Counted from the stretch's first letter, positions 42,311-52,549 are shown. The stretch: DNA of 64,000 nt from a bacterium (GCA_017538365.1 JAFYIZ010000041.1:36039-100038); one strand, 5' to 3'. Notes: generated from the sequence alone by a model not told the origin. Numbers and translations are program-made.

Positions 42311-43906
42311 ATGAACGCTGCTTCTATTTTAGCTGTCGCGCTTCTTGTTGCCGGTGTCGTTGCTGCCGGAGTAATCGTTTGGAAATACGTCAAAGATCTT
42401 CATGAATCGCCCCGCGACATGTGGATCCTTTTCGGATACATGGTAATTCAGTACATCGCCTACGCTGCGATGAACCCGGTCCTTACGCTGTGGCTTTCAG
42501 CTGACTGCGGGCTCAGCGACCAGATGGCTGGAAACGTCATTATGATATGGTCGATCCTGCTTTCATGCATCGGTATGGTCGCAGGTGCTCTCGTTGACAC
42601 TATCGGCGTAAGAAAAGTTATGTTCCTGAGTGTTGTTTTCCTTTTCCTTTCGAGACTTGCGATGACTTTCATCACCAATCCGGTGATTGTTTTCATCGTC
42701 GGTTTCATTCCGTTCGCACTCGGTTTCGCACTTGTTTCACCCGTTATCTCGGTTTCGATCAAAAGATATACGACTAAAGAGGGCGCAGCTTTAGGCTTCG
42801 GTCTTTTCTATGTCATCATGAATGCAGCTTACGCTGTCGGCGGCTGGCTCATTGACTTTGTCAGAGACACTTTCGCAGAGAGAGACGCGGCAGGCAAGAT
42901 CATCAACGAAAATGCCGGTATCGATCTCGCTGGAATCCATCTTTCAAGTTACCAGATGCTCTTCCTCATCGCTGTAGGACTTACTATTCTCGGCGCTCTC
43001 GTAATCATGTTCATCCGTGACGGTATCGAAGTTGTAGAAGAAACAGACGAATCGGGCAAAACCACTTCCAAAATCATCAAAAAACCCGTCGAACAGCACG
43101 GAAGCGGCCTTCAGGCTGTCAAAGGTGCAGCAGTTTCAATGGGCAAGAAGATAGGCGGAGCTGTAAAAGAAAACTACTTCTGGATCTTCATCGGTATTTT
43201 GACGATTACCCTTTTCGTCAGATTCGTATTCTTCCACCTTCACTACACTTTCCCGAAATACGGAATCAGAGTTCTGGGCGAAGGCGCGAAAATCGGATCT
43301 ATCTACGGCGTTTTGAACCCCGTTCTCATTATTTATCTCACTCCGCTTGTTGCAGCTTTCACGAGAAAGACGAAATCTTACAAAATGCTCGTCATCGGCT
43401 CGCTCGTTTCGGCTGCAAGCTGCTTTATCGCAGTTCTTCCGGGCACGATGTTCTCTTTCCTCAACGACTCAGTTTTGAGTGAAATCATCTTCATCAAATG
43501 GCTCGGAATCGCTCCAGATATGAACGCGCTTCAGGACTTCTTCGCTCAAAATCCGCTTTCGATGCAGTACTGGTCTCTCATTTTCTTCTTCATCATCTTC
43601 ACGATCGGCGAATCGATCTGGTCACCGAGACTTATGCAGTTCACGGCTGAAATCGCGCCGAAGGGAAAAGAGGGAACCTACATTTCGCTTTCGGTTCTTC
43701 CTTTCTTCTTCGCAAAGTTCTTCGTTGCTCCGCTTTCGGGCTGGCTCGTAAGCTCCTACGTTCCGCTTGACGAAGCAGGCAAAATCGCTTCCAGCTATCC
43801 GAACCACCATATGGTTTGGGTAATAATCGGCGGCATGGCACTTATCACGCCGCTCGGACTTTTGATTTTGAGACCTTTCTTCAAAAAACACATAAAAGAA
43901 GCGTAA
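42311..43906 (+). CDS. Major facilitator superfamily transporter
   Basis: A 531-residue integral membrane protein with about 12-13 helices. The loop between helices 2 and 3 has the MFS signature form GALVDTIGVRKVMFLS (DxxGRR-like, with a Val in place of the first Arg). A long charged cytoplasmic loop separates the two halves (about 237-275; DGIEVVEETDESGKTTS). Helix 1 lies before the main body. I cannot name the substrate; peptide (POT) or sugar transport are both possible. GGAGG precedes the ATG. The NtrC-type regulator gene starts directly after the stop, which may mean the regulator responds to the same compound. Confidence 0.85.
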   Translation: MNAASILAVALLVAGVVAAGVIVWKYVKDLHESPRDMWILFGYMVIQYIAYAAMNPVLTLWLSADCGLSDQMAGNVIMIWSILLSCIGMVAGALVDTIGVRKVMFLSVVFLFLSRLAMTFITNPVIVFIVGFIPFALGFALVSPVISVSIKRYTTKEGAALGFGLFYVIMNAAYAVGGWLIDFVRDTFAERDAAGKIINENAGIDLAGIHLSSYQMLFLIAVGLTILGALVIMFIRDGIEVVEETDESGKTTSKIIKKPVEQHGSGLQAVKGAAVSMGKKIGGAVKENYFWIFIGILTITLFVRFVFFHLHYTFPKYGIRVLGEGAKIGSIYGVLNPVLIIYLTPLVAAFTRKTKSYKMLVIGSLVSAASCFIAVLPGTMFSFLNDSVLSEIIFIKWLGIAPDMNALQDFFAQNPLSMQYWSLIFFFIIFTIGESIWSPRLMQFTAEIAPKGKEGTYISLSVLPFFFAKFFVAPLSGWLVSSYVPLDEAGKIASSYPNHHMVWVIIGGMALITPLGLLILRPFFKKHIKEA

Positions 43907-45265
43907 ATGAATAGAATTGTTCTTGTCATAGACGACGAAGAATCGATACTCACTTCGCTCAAATTCCTGCTCGGCAATTCTGGCTACACCGTCATGACTG
44001 CGGCATCAGCCACCGAAGGGCTTAAAATCATTAAGGAACTTGAGCACGAACTTTCGGTAATCGTTACTGACCTTTTTCTTCCCGGCGGGTTTGACGGTTT
44101 TGACATAATCGAAGCGGTAAAAGATTTGGGAACCCAGATCCCGATAATCATGATAACCGCTTTCGGCAATGTCGAGACCGCCGTCAGGGCAATGCAGAAC
44201 GGCGCTTTTACCTTTCTTACCAAGCCGGTTGACATAAAAGTTCTTCTTGAACAGATGAACAAGGCTGTCGAAGTCGGCAATCTTATGAAGGAAAACGTCA
44301 GGCTGAAAAAGGAAAACCTCGATATTTCGGCTGATAAATACCGCATAATTTTCCAAAGCGAGGCAATGGAAAAACTTCTCAAAAACGCTGCGGAAATAGC
44401 GAAAACCGACGAAACCGTCCTCATTACCGGCGAAAGCGGAACCGGAAAAGAGCTCGTAGCCCGCTTCGTACTGCGAGAAAGCAAGCGTTCAGGCGGTCCT
44501 TTCATGGCTTTCAACGCCGCTGCAGTTAACGAATCGCTGATGGAATCGGAACTTTTCGGCTACAAAAAAGGGGCTTTCACCGGAGCTGACAAGAACTCGC
44601 CAGGATATATCGGCACAGCTGAAGGGGGAACGCTTTTCATTGACGAAATCGGCGATATGCCGCCGAGTCTGCAGACCAAGCTTCTCCGTTTCCTAGAGTC
44701 GAGAGAATATCTTCCGGTCGGAAGTTCGACTCCGCTCCACGCAAATGTCAGAATAATCGCCGCGACGAACAAAAACCTCGAAAAAGAGGCTGAAAAAGGA
44801 AATTTCAGGAAGGATCTCTACTACAGACTGAGCACTTTCATCCTTCATATACCGCCTTTAAGAGAGCGAAAAGAGGATATTCCTCTGCTTGTCCAGCATT
44901 TTGTCGAAAAAGCTTCTCTCGAATTTGCAAAAGAGGTCGTTTATCCCGATCACGAAATGATAAAGGAGCTTGTCAAACAGGAGTGGAAAGGCAATGTGCG
45001 GGAACTCAAGAGCTATGTCAGCCGCTTTGTTCTGACAGGTTCTGGGCTTCCGTCAGGCTCAAGCAGTCACGGTGAAGCCCAGTCGGAAAGCGGAGAAACG
45101 GTTCTCTCATTCCGTGTCGGAGAAAAAACACTTGACGAAATCGAAAAAGAGATGCTTGACGCGACACTCAAATTCACAAAAGGCGACAAACATCTTGCCT
45201 CGAAACTTTTAGGTCGTTCCGAGCGGACACTCTACCGCAGACTTTCAAAAGACGACGAATTTTAG
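43907..45265 (+). CDS. Sigma54-dependent response regulator (NtrC family)
   Basis: A 452-residue regulator. Receiver domain at 1-120: VLVIDDEES, phospho-Asp55 in VIVTDLFLPGG, and the conserved Lys in TFLTKPVD. The AAA+ domain has Walker A TGESGTGKELVARF, the sigma54-binding GAFTGA loop (YKKGAFTGADK), Walker B GGTLFIDEIGD and RLSTFILHIPPLRERKED. The C-terminal Fis-type HTH is FTKGDKHLASKLLGRSERTLYRRL. All parts are intact. It sits next to the MFS gene with no gap (TAA-ATG). No kinase gene is adjacent; the PAS kinase at 1881 is an orphan that could be its partner. Confidence 0.94.
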   Translation: MNRIVLVIDDEESILTSLKFLLGNSGYTVMTAASATEGLKIIKELEHELSVIVTDLFLPGGFDGFDIIEAVKDLGTQIPIIMITAFGNVETAVRAMQNGAFTFLTKPVDIKVLLEQMNKAVEVGNLMKENVRLKKENLDISADKYRIIFQSEAMEKLLKNAAEIAKTDETVLITGESGTGKELVARFVLRESKRSGGPFMAFNAAAVNESLMESELFGYKKGAFTGADKNSPGYIGTAEGGTLFIDEIGDMPPSLQTKLLRFLESREYLPVGSSTPLHANVRIIAATNKNLEKEAEKGNFRKDLYYRLSTFILHIPPLRERKEDIPLLVQHFVEKASLEFAKEVVYPDHEMIKELVKQEWKGNVRELKSYVSRFVLTGSGLPSGSSSHGEAQSESGETVLSFRVGEKTLDEIEKEMLDATLKFTKGDKHLASKLLGRSERTLYRRLSKDDEF

Positions 45266-45278
45266 CTTCAGGTGCAGT

Positions 45279-47468
45279 TTGAAAAAAGTCAGAATTTTTA
45301 TTGCCGCAGTTCTTTTTCTGATTTTTTTCGTCTGGGCTTTTGCCGGAAATTTCGGATCTCTTTTTCTTTTTCATCTTCCGACGATGATCGTGCTTTTTCT
45401 GCTTGCATCGGCTGTTTTTGCGTTCGTTCCGGCAGAAAAACTTACCGCTGCAGTAAATAAAACCGAGCCCTACAAATTCTACATTTTTCCCGCTGTCGCT
45501 TTTCTTTTTTCACTTGCGGTTTCCCTCTTTATTTTCCGCGGTCTTCCCCATGTACCTGACGAAATGAACTACAAGTATCTGGCGGAAGCTATTCTTGACG
45601 GCAAAATTACGACACCGCTTCATCCCCACTATGAGTTTTTTCACTTTTTATATACAAACCCTGCAATTTCAGGGACTTATTCAATCTACCAAATTGGTTT
45701 CTCAATTTTTTTAGCACCGTTTGTTTTTCTTAAAGTGCCGTTTCTGTGCAATCCCCTGCTCAATGCCGCAGCAGTCTTTCTGATCGGAAAAACAGCCGAA
45801 GAGTTTTACGGCAAAACTGTCGCTTTTGTAACTATGGCGCTCGCCTCTCTATCGCTTTACACCGCTCTTATGGGCGGAACTCTGATGGCACATTCATTCT
45901 GTGCGGTCTGCACTCTCGGAGCTTTTTACCTCGCAGTACTTTCTGTCAGAAACTGCGGAACAAAAAGAGTGATGTTTGCCGCTGTTTCGGCTCTTTTCAT
46001 CTCGTTTCTGATGTTTATCCGACCGCAGAACGCCCTTTTCGCACTCATCTTCATCATGTTTTATCTGTTTGTTTTTATTGATAAGAAATCGTTTTTTAAA
46101 CTCGTTCCGGTTATGGGAGGCGTGATTTTTCTCTTTTTTCTTCTTTTCGTTTACTCGAACTATGCAATAAGCGGAAAAATCACCGAATTCAAATATGTAA
46201 AATACTGGAATATTTCCGAACCGGAGAACGACTGCATGGGGCTCGGACTCGGAAAAGGGTGCAGATTCGGAACTCCTTATGAAATGCCCGAAAACGGTCT
46301 GACTCTTCCGCTCGCCTTCGAAATCACCTCCAAAAGACTTTATTATTTTGTCTTGGATTTTATTTTCAGTCCGTTTATGCTGCTTTTTCTAATACTCGCT
46401 TTCCTGCTTGCCGAAGACAAGCTGAAACTCAAGAAACATTCAATACTTCTAACCGGTTATCTCATCTTTTTCGTTGTTTACTTTTTTTATTACTATATAG
46501 ATTCCGAATACGGTTACGGTTCCAGATATTACTACGAATGTATGTTTTTTCTTTTTCCGCCGCTTGCCGAAGGAATTCTGGCTACAGTCAGAAAATCGGA
46601 AAAAATATTTTCAAAACCGTTTTTCAAAAACGCCGTTTTTGTTCCGGCTTTTATCGCTTCAGCACTGATTTTTCAGACTTTATTGATGTTGCCGATAAAA
46701 AATTTCTACTATTCGAAAAGTTTCTGGATAGGTGACAAACTGCTTTCCGAAGCATTGAAGGAAAAGAACATAGATGAAGGAGTGGTTTTCATCTTTCCGG
46801 ACACTTTTTATGCCGACGGTGCGGTGCGTATGAATCTGCACAAAATCGATGAAAACAAGCTGATTTTCGCTCATTCCCTGGACTATATGTCAAACCAGAA
46901 TCTGATGGATTACTACAAAGGAAGGAAGTTCTACACTGCTTTTTTCAGCGCCGGCGGAGAAAAAAAACCCGAAATTTTTGAAATACACCGCGATCCTTCG
47001 GTTTCATGGGTAACTGCCGAGGCTGAATACAAGAACAATCCTGTCGACGGAGCTCCGGACTACTGCAACAAGTTCCCGCAATATCCTGATTTTATTAACA
47101 AATCTTCAGGCTTCACGCTGCCTGAAGATATGATTTCAAAGCGTGTTTTCTTTTTCTGCCGCTTTACGGAAGAAACACAGTTCTACACTTTCGGGCAGAA
47201 TTTCGAGAAAGAGGGAATTTATAAAGTCAGAATAACTTTCGCAGCGACTCCGGAAAGCGGAAAATTTTATTTTGAAAGCGGAAATTTCAGTAAAAAAATA
47301 GATTTTTACTCACAGGAGAGTCTTCTTGACAGCGTTGAATTTGATGTTTTTTTCAAAAAAGGGATGAATTTTATAAAGCTTTCTCCGGATCTTAACGGCA
47401 GACAGCACTATTTTATAATTGACAAGTTTGAATTTTTTCCTTCTGAGAAAACTGAGGCTTTGCAATGA
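45279..47468 (+). CDS. GT-C fold glycosyltransferase-like membrane protein, copy 1
   Basis: A 729-residue polytopic protein with 10 or more hydrophobic helices in the first 470 residues and a soluble C-terminal domain. LPHVPDEMNYKYLAEAILDG supplies the Asp-Glu motif on the first large periplasmic loop, the place of the catalytic acid in PMT/ArnT-type GT-C enzymes that use polyprenyl-phosphate sugars. The C-terminal half has KFPQYPDFI and a beta-rich part. It starts with TTG (AGGTG five bases before). The gene downstream is a clear paralogue, overlapping by four bases (ATGA). Acceptor unknown. Confidence 0.8.
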   Translation: MKKVRIFIAAVLFLIFFVWAFAGNFGSLFLFHLPTMIVLFLLASAVFAFVPAEKLTAAVNKTEPYKFYIFPAVAFLFSLAVSLFIFRGLPHVPDEMNYKYLAEAILDGKITTPLHPHYEFFHFLYTNPAISGTYSIYQIGFSIFLAPFVFLKVPFLCNPLLNAAAVFLIGKTAEEFYGKTVAFVTMALASLSLYTALMGGTLMAHSFCAVCTLGAFYLAVLSVRNCGTKRVMFAAVSALFISFLMFIRPQNALFALIFIMFYLFVFIDKKSFFKLVPVMGGVIFLFFLLFVYSNYAISGKITEFKYVKYWNISEPENDCMGLGLGKGCRFGTPYEMPENGLTLPLAFEITSKRLYYFVLDFIFSPFMLLFLILAFLLAEDKLKLKKHSILLTGYLIFFVVYFFYYYIDSEYGYGSRYYYECMFFLFPPLAEGILATVRKSEKIFSKPFFKNAVFVPAFIASALIFQTLLMLPIKNFYYSKSFWIGDKLLSEALKEKNIDEGVVFIFPDTFYADGAVRMNLHKIDENKLIFAHSLDYMSNQNLMDYYKGRKFYTAFFSAGGEKKPEIFEIHRDPSVSWVTAEAEYKNNPVDGAPDYCNKFPQYPDFINKSSGFTLPEDMISKRVFFFCRFTEETQFYTFGQNFEKEGIYKVRITFAATPESGKFYFESGNFSKKIDFYSQESLLDSVEFDVFFKKGMNFIKLSPDLNGRQHYFIIDKFEFFPSEKTEALQ

Positions 47469-49663
47469 ATACAATCGTTAAGTCTTTGATTTCGCTAGCT
47501 GTTTTTCTAACATTTTTCTGTTGGGCAACATTCGGGAACTTTTTTCTGCCGTTAACTGTCTCTTTTCCGGTATTTCACATTCTTCTGCTCTCCTTTCTGA
47601 TACTTTTCTATGCTATTAGCGCCAAATACGACTTTTCGAAGATAAACCTGAATTTCGGCAGATCGCCGTTTTTCATTCTTCCGGCTGCGGCTTTCGTACT
47701 CTCTCTTACTACCGCATTTCTCTTTTTTCAGGGGATGCCGCATGTTCAGGACAGTATAAATTATCTCGTCATGGCGGAAAATTTCGCAGTCGGAAGGCTT
47801 CACAGCAAAATGCCGGAACACTACGAATTTTTTCAGTATGCCTATATGATTCCTGACGGCGAAAAGCTCTATTCGCTCTTCCTGCCTGGTTTTTCGTTCT
47901 TTCTGATTCCTTTCGTTATTCTGGGAATCCCTGTTCTTGCAAATCCGCTTCTCACCGCACTGAACGTTTTTCTGACGGGTAAAATCACAGAAAAACTGTT
48001 TGACAGAAAAATCGCCGTAATTTCGATGTTCTTCATGCTTTTTTCGACTTTTTTCATCGTTATGGGCGGAACCTGGATGGCTCACCCGTTCTGCATGACC
48101 ATGACTTTGCTGGCGGTTTGGGCATACATTCACATGGTTGATCAGAAATCGCTCAAATATCCGTTGATATTGGGAATTTCATTTGGATGGCTTGCTTTGA
48201 CACGCCCTCAGAACACTCTTTTTGCCGGGATTCCGCTTATTCTGCACTACTTTTGCACTATTTTGCAAAAGCAAGATGCAAAGTTTTTTGCCGAAGCTGT
48301 AAAAAAAGGTTCTTTCGCACTCCTTTCCTTCGCGCCGTTTCTCGTTTTTCTGCTTTACTACAACTCGATTTACACTGGAGATCCGCTGCTTTTCAAACAG
48401 GATGTCTTTTTCAACTACAGCGAACCGCGCAAATTCTGCCACAGATTCGGTCTGGGAACGGGCTGCTCATACTCGAACGGTATAGAACTGCCGCCTGAGG
48501 GACTTACTTTTTCACACGCGCTTCTTGTCTCGAATCACAGACTTGCATCACTGATTATGAATCTTTTTCTGCATCCGCTGACACTGATTCTTCTGCCGCT
48601 TGCTTTTGTTTTCGCCAGAAATAAGAAAGAGTTCAACAAACTGCTGTTTCTGTTCTCCGTTTTTTTCGTAAATCTGGCAGGATATTTTTTCTTTTACTAC
48701 CACGGAAACGCTTTCGGACCGCGCTATCTGTATGAAACTTCATTCTTTCTCATTGTAATCCTCGCCTATACTTTCTGCAGGATAACAGAGGGGGTATTCA
48801 AAAGGATCAAATCGGATAAACTCGCTAAAATACTGACATTTTCATTGCTCTCCGCTGCCGTTTTATACCAGACGTTCTTTACACTTCCCGCTCTGAAAGA
48901 GAGCTACGACAAAGGTTTCTGGAATGTCAGCGCAGATCTTAAAAAAGCTCTGGATAATGCCGGAATCAAGGAAGGAGTCGTTTTTGTGGCTCCTTTTACG
49001 ATGTACGGATCAGGTTATGCACTGATGGATCACAGTCATCCTGAAAACAACAAAATCATTTATGTCCGCGATTTGGGAGAAAAACAGAACAGGCGGATAA
49101 TGTTCGAATATCCAGGGAAAAAATATTACTGGGCACGATTCAAGGAACTGTTGAACAACACCGAACCGCCTGAAATAAAAGAAATTTTCGCACCGGTTGA
49201 CACTGGAGAGATTCATGTCGATCTTGAGAACAAATCATTCCCGCTGACAGGAAACCCCGATTTCTGTCAGGCGTTTCCCGAGATGTCGTATCTTGACGCA
49301 TATCTGGATATGGAACCCCCTTACCAGCACCTTGTCAAATATCAGTTTTTGTGGTTTTGCAGGTTTGCAAGCACTGACCAGTATTACGACTTCAAACAGA
49401 AAATAAACAAGAGCGGCAGTTACGAGATAAGAGTTTACGGTCTGCAGGGAAAGGAGATGGGAAACTTCGACCTTTTTATTGACGGCAAAAAAGCGGCGAC
49501 ACTCGATTTCCATGCCGACGAGAAAAAAATGAACAGCATTTCACTCCATACCCGCCTTGACAAAGGAATGCACGACTTCAGAATCGTTCCGCGCGAACTG
49601 GTCAGCCAACACAACTATTTCATGATTGATTACTTCGATTTCGTGCCGAGAAAACTGGATTGA
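47465..49663 (+). CDS. GT-C fold glycosyltransferase-like membrane protein, copy 2
   Basis: A 732-residue paralogue of the preceding protein, with the same helix pattern and matching segments (MPHVQDSINYLVMAENFAVG, YEFFQYAYM, GLGTGCSYSNGIELPPEGLT, FCRFASTDQYYDF). The Asp-Glu pair of copy 1 is Asp-Ser here (HVQDS), so the catalytic acid may be shifted or this copy may be specialised. Its start overlaps the stop of copy 1. Pairs like this might act on two sugars or two positions in the same surface polymer. Confidence 0.8.
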   Translation: MNTIVKSLISLAVFLTFFCWATFGNFFLPLTVSFPVFHILLLSFLILFYAISAKYDFSKINLNFGRSPFFILPAAAFVLSLTTAFLFFQGMPHVQDSINYLVMAENFAVGRLHSKMPEHYEFFQYAYMIPDGEKLYSLFLPGFSFFLIPFVILGIPVLANPLLTALNVFLTGKITEKLFDRKIAVISMFFMLFSTFFIVMGGTWMAHPFCMTMTLLAVWAYIHMVDQKSLKYPLILGISFGWLALTRPQNTLFAGIPLILHYFCTILQKQDAKFFAEAVKKGSFALLSFAPFLVFLLYYNSIYTGDPLLFKQDVFFNYSEPRKFCHRFGLGTGCSYSNGIELPPEGLTFSHALLVSNHRLASLIMNLFLHPLTLILLPLAFVFARNKKEFNKLLFLFSVFFVNLAGYFFFYYHGNAFGPRYLYETSFFLIVILAYTFCRITEGVFKRIKSDKLAKILTFSLLSAAVLYQTFFTLPALKESYDKGFWNVSADLKKALDNAGIKEGVVFVAPFTMYGSGYALMDHSHPENNKIIYVRDLGEKQNRRIMFEYPGKKYYWARFKELLNNTEPPEIKEIFAPVDTGEIHVDLENKSFPLTGNPDFCQAFPEMSYLDAYLDMEPPYQHLVKYQFLWFCRFASTDQYYDFKQKINKSGSYEIRVYGLQGKEMGNFDLFIDGKKAATLDFHADEKKMNSISLHTRLDKGMHDFRIVPRELVSQHNYFMIDYFDFVPRKLD

Positions 49664-49740
49664 TTACCAGCCGTCATCTGAGCAATTGTTCGTATTTTAA
49701 CCGTCACAGGTCGAATTGCATGTCGCCGTCCCGCTAACTT

Positions 49741-50160
49741 TTATATTTTTCCCATCAAAGTTTCTGTATCGATTTCCATGCGGTTGAAAGCAAACCACTT
49801 TTTGCCCAAATCTTTCAGCGAGGCTCCGAGATGATAAACCATGTCGTCTATACAGAGAAAACGGTCGTGGGAATTAGTGAAAATTTCTACTTTGATAGCT
49901 GAATATTGCGAATTGTGCTTATCGATATCAAGCTGCAGCTGCGGCGGAATGCTTTTAGTGAAAACGCTGACTTTGACTCCGTCACCATGCTTATCCAGCA
50001 TTTGTAATAATCGACTTGATAGGTTTTCCCATCGGCGGCAGTTGTTGCAAAATTTGCAACAACTCGATTTTTGTCAAGTTCCCTTTCATCAAACACATTT
50101 TTTATGTGGCGTGAAATAGTTGACTTATCTCTTTGAAAACAATAAAAATTTGATATTTTT
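49741..50160 (-). pseudogene. Remnants of RhuM-like and ORF6N-like mobile-element genes
   Basis: Two protein fragments in different frames. The first (about 50160-50035) reads YCFQRDKSTISRHIKNVFDE and on to NRVVANFATTAADGKTYQ, the pattern of the N-terminal part of RhuM-family proteins, with no start codon (an in-frame TAA precedes). The second (50001-49741) reads VKVSVFTKSIPPQLQLDI and SHDRFLCIDDMVYHLGASLK, then DLGKKWFAF, the conserved C-terminal end of ORF6N-domain or related phage-type proteins. Neither is complete. The join lies near 50010. Confidence 0.65.
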
Positions 50161-50193
50161 TATTGTTTTAAATCCAAGAAACCAATAAATAAA

Positions 50194-50262
50194 TCAAATT
50201 TCAGATAGAATATCGAAGGCGCATCCGTGATAAATCAAAACCACAAACATCAGCTTTTTCAT
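50194..50262 (-). pseudogene. Truncated lipoprotein start
   Basis: GGAGGT and an ATG lead 22 codons with a short hydrophobic stretch and one Cys (MFVVLIYHGCAF), then a stop. It looks like the start of another lipoprotein gene cut by a deletion. It lies 26 bp after the stop of the FGE-domain lipoprotein gene (50289) and would be co-transcribed. Confidence 0.4.
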
Positions 50263-50288
50263 GGCATACCTCCAAAAAATAAAGTTAG

Positions 50289-52475
50289 TTAAGGCTTTAT
50301 TTCATTTTTCGGTTTTTCTATATCCTTAATGCATCTGAACCCGACAAAAAATGAATGAATCCAAGGTGTAGAGTAATATCTTGTTTTAAGTTCAGCTCCA
50401 CTAAAATATCTTCCCCCCTTTGTAACAACCAAGTCGTTTCCGAATTTGCCTTTACACGGCGGTGTTTCGCATAAACTCTTTGTCCACTCGCTTGTTGTCC
50501 ATTCACTAACATTGCCTGACATATCCATGATTCCGCCTATAGTTTTATCTTTAGGAAACGTTCCGACTTCTACGACATCCCAACCTACAAATCCGGGATA
50601 ACCAAATCCCACATTTGCATAATAACTGTCAGGATAAGTCGAGGAATCAGGTTTTTCTTCGCCCCATAAATATGTTTTTTCTTCTCCGTCCCAAGTTGCT
50701 TTCATCCACTCGAATTCGGTCGGTAGTCTTTTGCCAAGCCAGTTGCAATAGTTCTGTGCTTCAAATTGATTGATATAAAGAACTGGAAAATTGTCATAGA
50801 ATGGATTTCCGTAGTAATCAAGAACAGTTAAAGACCTTTTTCTCAAAGGTTCCACACACGCTTTTGCTGCAACACACTCCGCATATTTTCCGTTTGTGAC
50901 TTCAAAAACATCCATCTTAAAAGGTTTTTCGATTTCGTATTCTTTGCCGTCATAAAGGAATGTTCCTGCTTCAACAAGCACCATTTCTTCATCACTGCTT
51001 GTTCCTGCAAATCCTTTGCACTCGCCATCAATACAGACATCAAAAAGTGTTGTGTCATCGTAATCGTCGCATCTTTCATGATTCGGAATGAAGTGGCATT
51101 CGCCGTCAGTTACGAAATAACGGTTATCTGTGCAGGGATTATCATCTTCGCAAAGCTCGTCGGCATTTTCAGGCAGTTTTGGCAAGTCGGGGAGTTTACC
51201 TATTTTGTCAGGGAAATAACCATCTTCTAATATGTATCTGTCCTTGATGTGAGGCCAGTCACTAGTTCTGCCCCAGAATTCAGTGACTTCACCTGTTTCT
51301 ATGTTCAAAACATAACAAACTCCTGTTGAAGTGTTTTCTGTTTCATTGGCCAAATAGCTGAAATACGGATATTCAAAACTCGGCGCAATGAAGTTGCCTT
51401 CAAAAATCCCTTTGATTTCGGGTGTCCACTTTTCTTCACGTTTGGTTTTGAGGTCGAAGCTGTATATATCTTCACCACTAAGTTGGCCAAGTTGGTTGTC
51501 GTAGTAAACAAAATCTCTTCCTGAATCTACAAGAGCGTAAATTCCGTTTATATTTATTTCTACTGAATTATGTTCCAGAACACTTATTGGAACTATCTCA
51601 TAAGTTTCGAGATCAACTGCCCAAGATTCATCACTTGTAAGTTTAGATGCATAAGGTTGATATTTCCCGATGCAAACGAGATGTCTGTTGTCAATTTTCG
51701 GAGGTTCGTTGCATTTTAAATCGGTAATCTTTCTTGTGGTGTTGCTTTCTAAATTCAATATCAAGGGATTATTTGAGACATAATCACGAAATGCAACAAT
51801 AGGATACTTCATTTGCATTTTTCCATAAACAGACCAATCTGCGATTTTTTTTATTTGCTTCGTTGTTAAGTCTCCAACAAAAAGCAAGTCAGATTTATAT
51901 ATATCAGCTTTTACACTGTCCCAAAGATTGAAAACTATTTTATTGCCATCCACTGCAAAAAGATGATGAATAAATTTTGAAGATACTATCTCGTAAACAT
52001 ATTCATCTTTTCGGTTACAACCATAAATATTCGGGCAATAGGTCTTGTCATTTTGGCATTTTGAGGAATCTTTTGGATTTAAAGCGAAAAACACAAAATC
52101 ATCGTTTATATCCATTGATTCTTCCGTATCACCAAAAGAATTATCAGACTCTATTACTGAGACATATTCATTTTCTTTTGGATTTGCTTTGCATTTCACA
52201 TTGGTTTTTACTGGACCGAAACAGAGTTTTGAATCTTCCTGATCTGGATAAATGTAGATGCAGACAGGATCTGGATAGACAACTTCCGCATTTTCATCAT
52301 AATCATCAATGATTTCCGAACTTTGTGAGTCGGAATCATCATCAACAGTTGCGATATTATCGGAATCTGCATCGGCATCAGGCAGAATGTCGGAATCGTT
52401 TGAAGAGTGAGACGAGGTGCAGGAAAAAATCAGAAAAACCAATAAAACAACCGATAAATTCAAAAACCTTTTCAT
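50289..52475 (-). CDS. Lipoprotein with propeller-like region and C-terminal FGE-sulfatase domain
   Basis: A 728-residue lipoprotein, signal peptide ending FLIFSC and TSSHSSND, with an acidic linker to about 60. Residues about 75-440 contain repeated beta segments (LVFVGDLTTKQIKKI, HLVCIGKYQPY, DIYSFDLKTKREEKW) resembling a WD/TolB-type propeller. A Cys segment follows (CEDDNPCTDNRY). The last 240 residues are an FGE-sulfatase (SUMF1-like) domain: VEAGTFLYDG, FEVTNGKYAEC, GKRLPTEFEWMKATWDG, GGIMDMSGNVSEWT and a closing FVGFRCI. Such domains often serve as sugar- or protein-binding folds; true formylglycine synthesis needs a Cys pair that I do not see in place. Start ATG 52475; promoter at 52522-52549. 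Confidence 0.83.
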   Translation of the reverse strand: MKRFLNLSVVLLVFLIFSCTSSHSSNDSDILPDADADSDNIATVDDDSDSQSSEIIDDYDENAEVVYPDPVCIYIYPDQEDSKLCFGPVKTNVKCKANPKENEYVSVIESDNSFGDTEESMDINDDFVFFALNPKDSSKCQNDKTYCPNIYGCNRKDEYVYEIVSSKFIHHLFAVDGNKIVFNLWDSVKADIYKSDLLFVGDLTTKQIKKIADWSVYGKMQMKYPIVAFRDYVSNNPLILNLESNTTRKITDLKCNEPPKIDNRHLVCIGKYQPYASKLTSDESWAVDLETYEIVPISVLEHNSVEININGIYALVDSGRDFVYYDNQLGQLSGEDIYSFDLKTKREEKWTPEIKGIFEGNFIAPSFEYPYFSYLANETENTSTGVCYVLNIETGEVTEFWGRTSDWPHIKDRYILEDGYFPDKIGKLPDLPKLPENADELCEDDNPCTDNRYFVTDGECHFIPNHERCDDYDDTTLFDVCIDGECKGFAGTSSDEEMVLVEAGTFLYDGKEYEIEKPFKMDVFEVTNGKYAECVAAKACVEPLRKRSLTVLDYYGNPFYDNFPVLYINQFEAQNYCNWLGKRLPTEFEWMKATWDGEEKTYLWGEEKPDSSTYPDSYYANVGFGYPGFVGWDVVEVGTFPKDKTIGGIMDMSGNVSEWTTSEWTKSLCETPPCKGKFGNDLVVTKGGRYFSGAELKTRYYSTPWIHSFFVGFRCIKDIEKPKNEIKP

Positions 52476-52521
52476 CTTTCGGAGCCTCCGGAAACCAAAT
52501 TTATGTAACAATCAGGCTCAC

Positions 52522-52549
52522 ATTATATCGGATATTGGAAATTTAACAA
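52522..52549 (-). promoter_or_regulatory. Promoter of the FGE lipoprotein gene
   Basis: Minus strand TTGTTA (52549-52544), a 16-bp spacer and a perfect TATAAT (52527-52522), 46 bp before the ATG. Confidence 0.6.
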
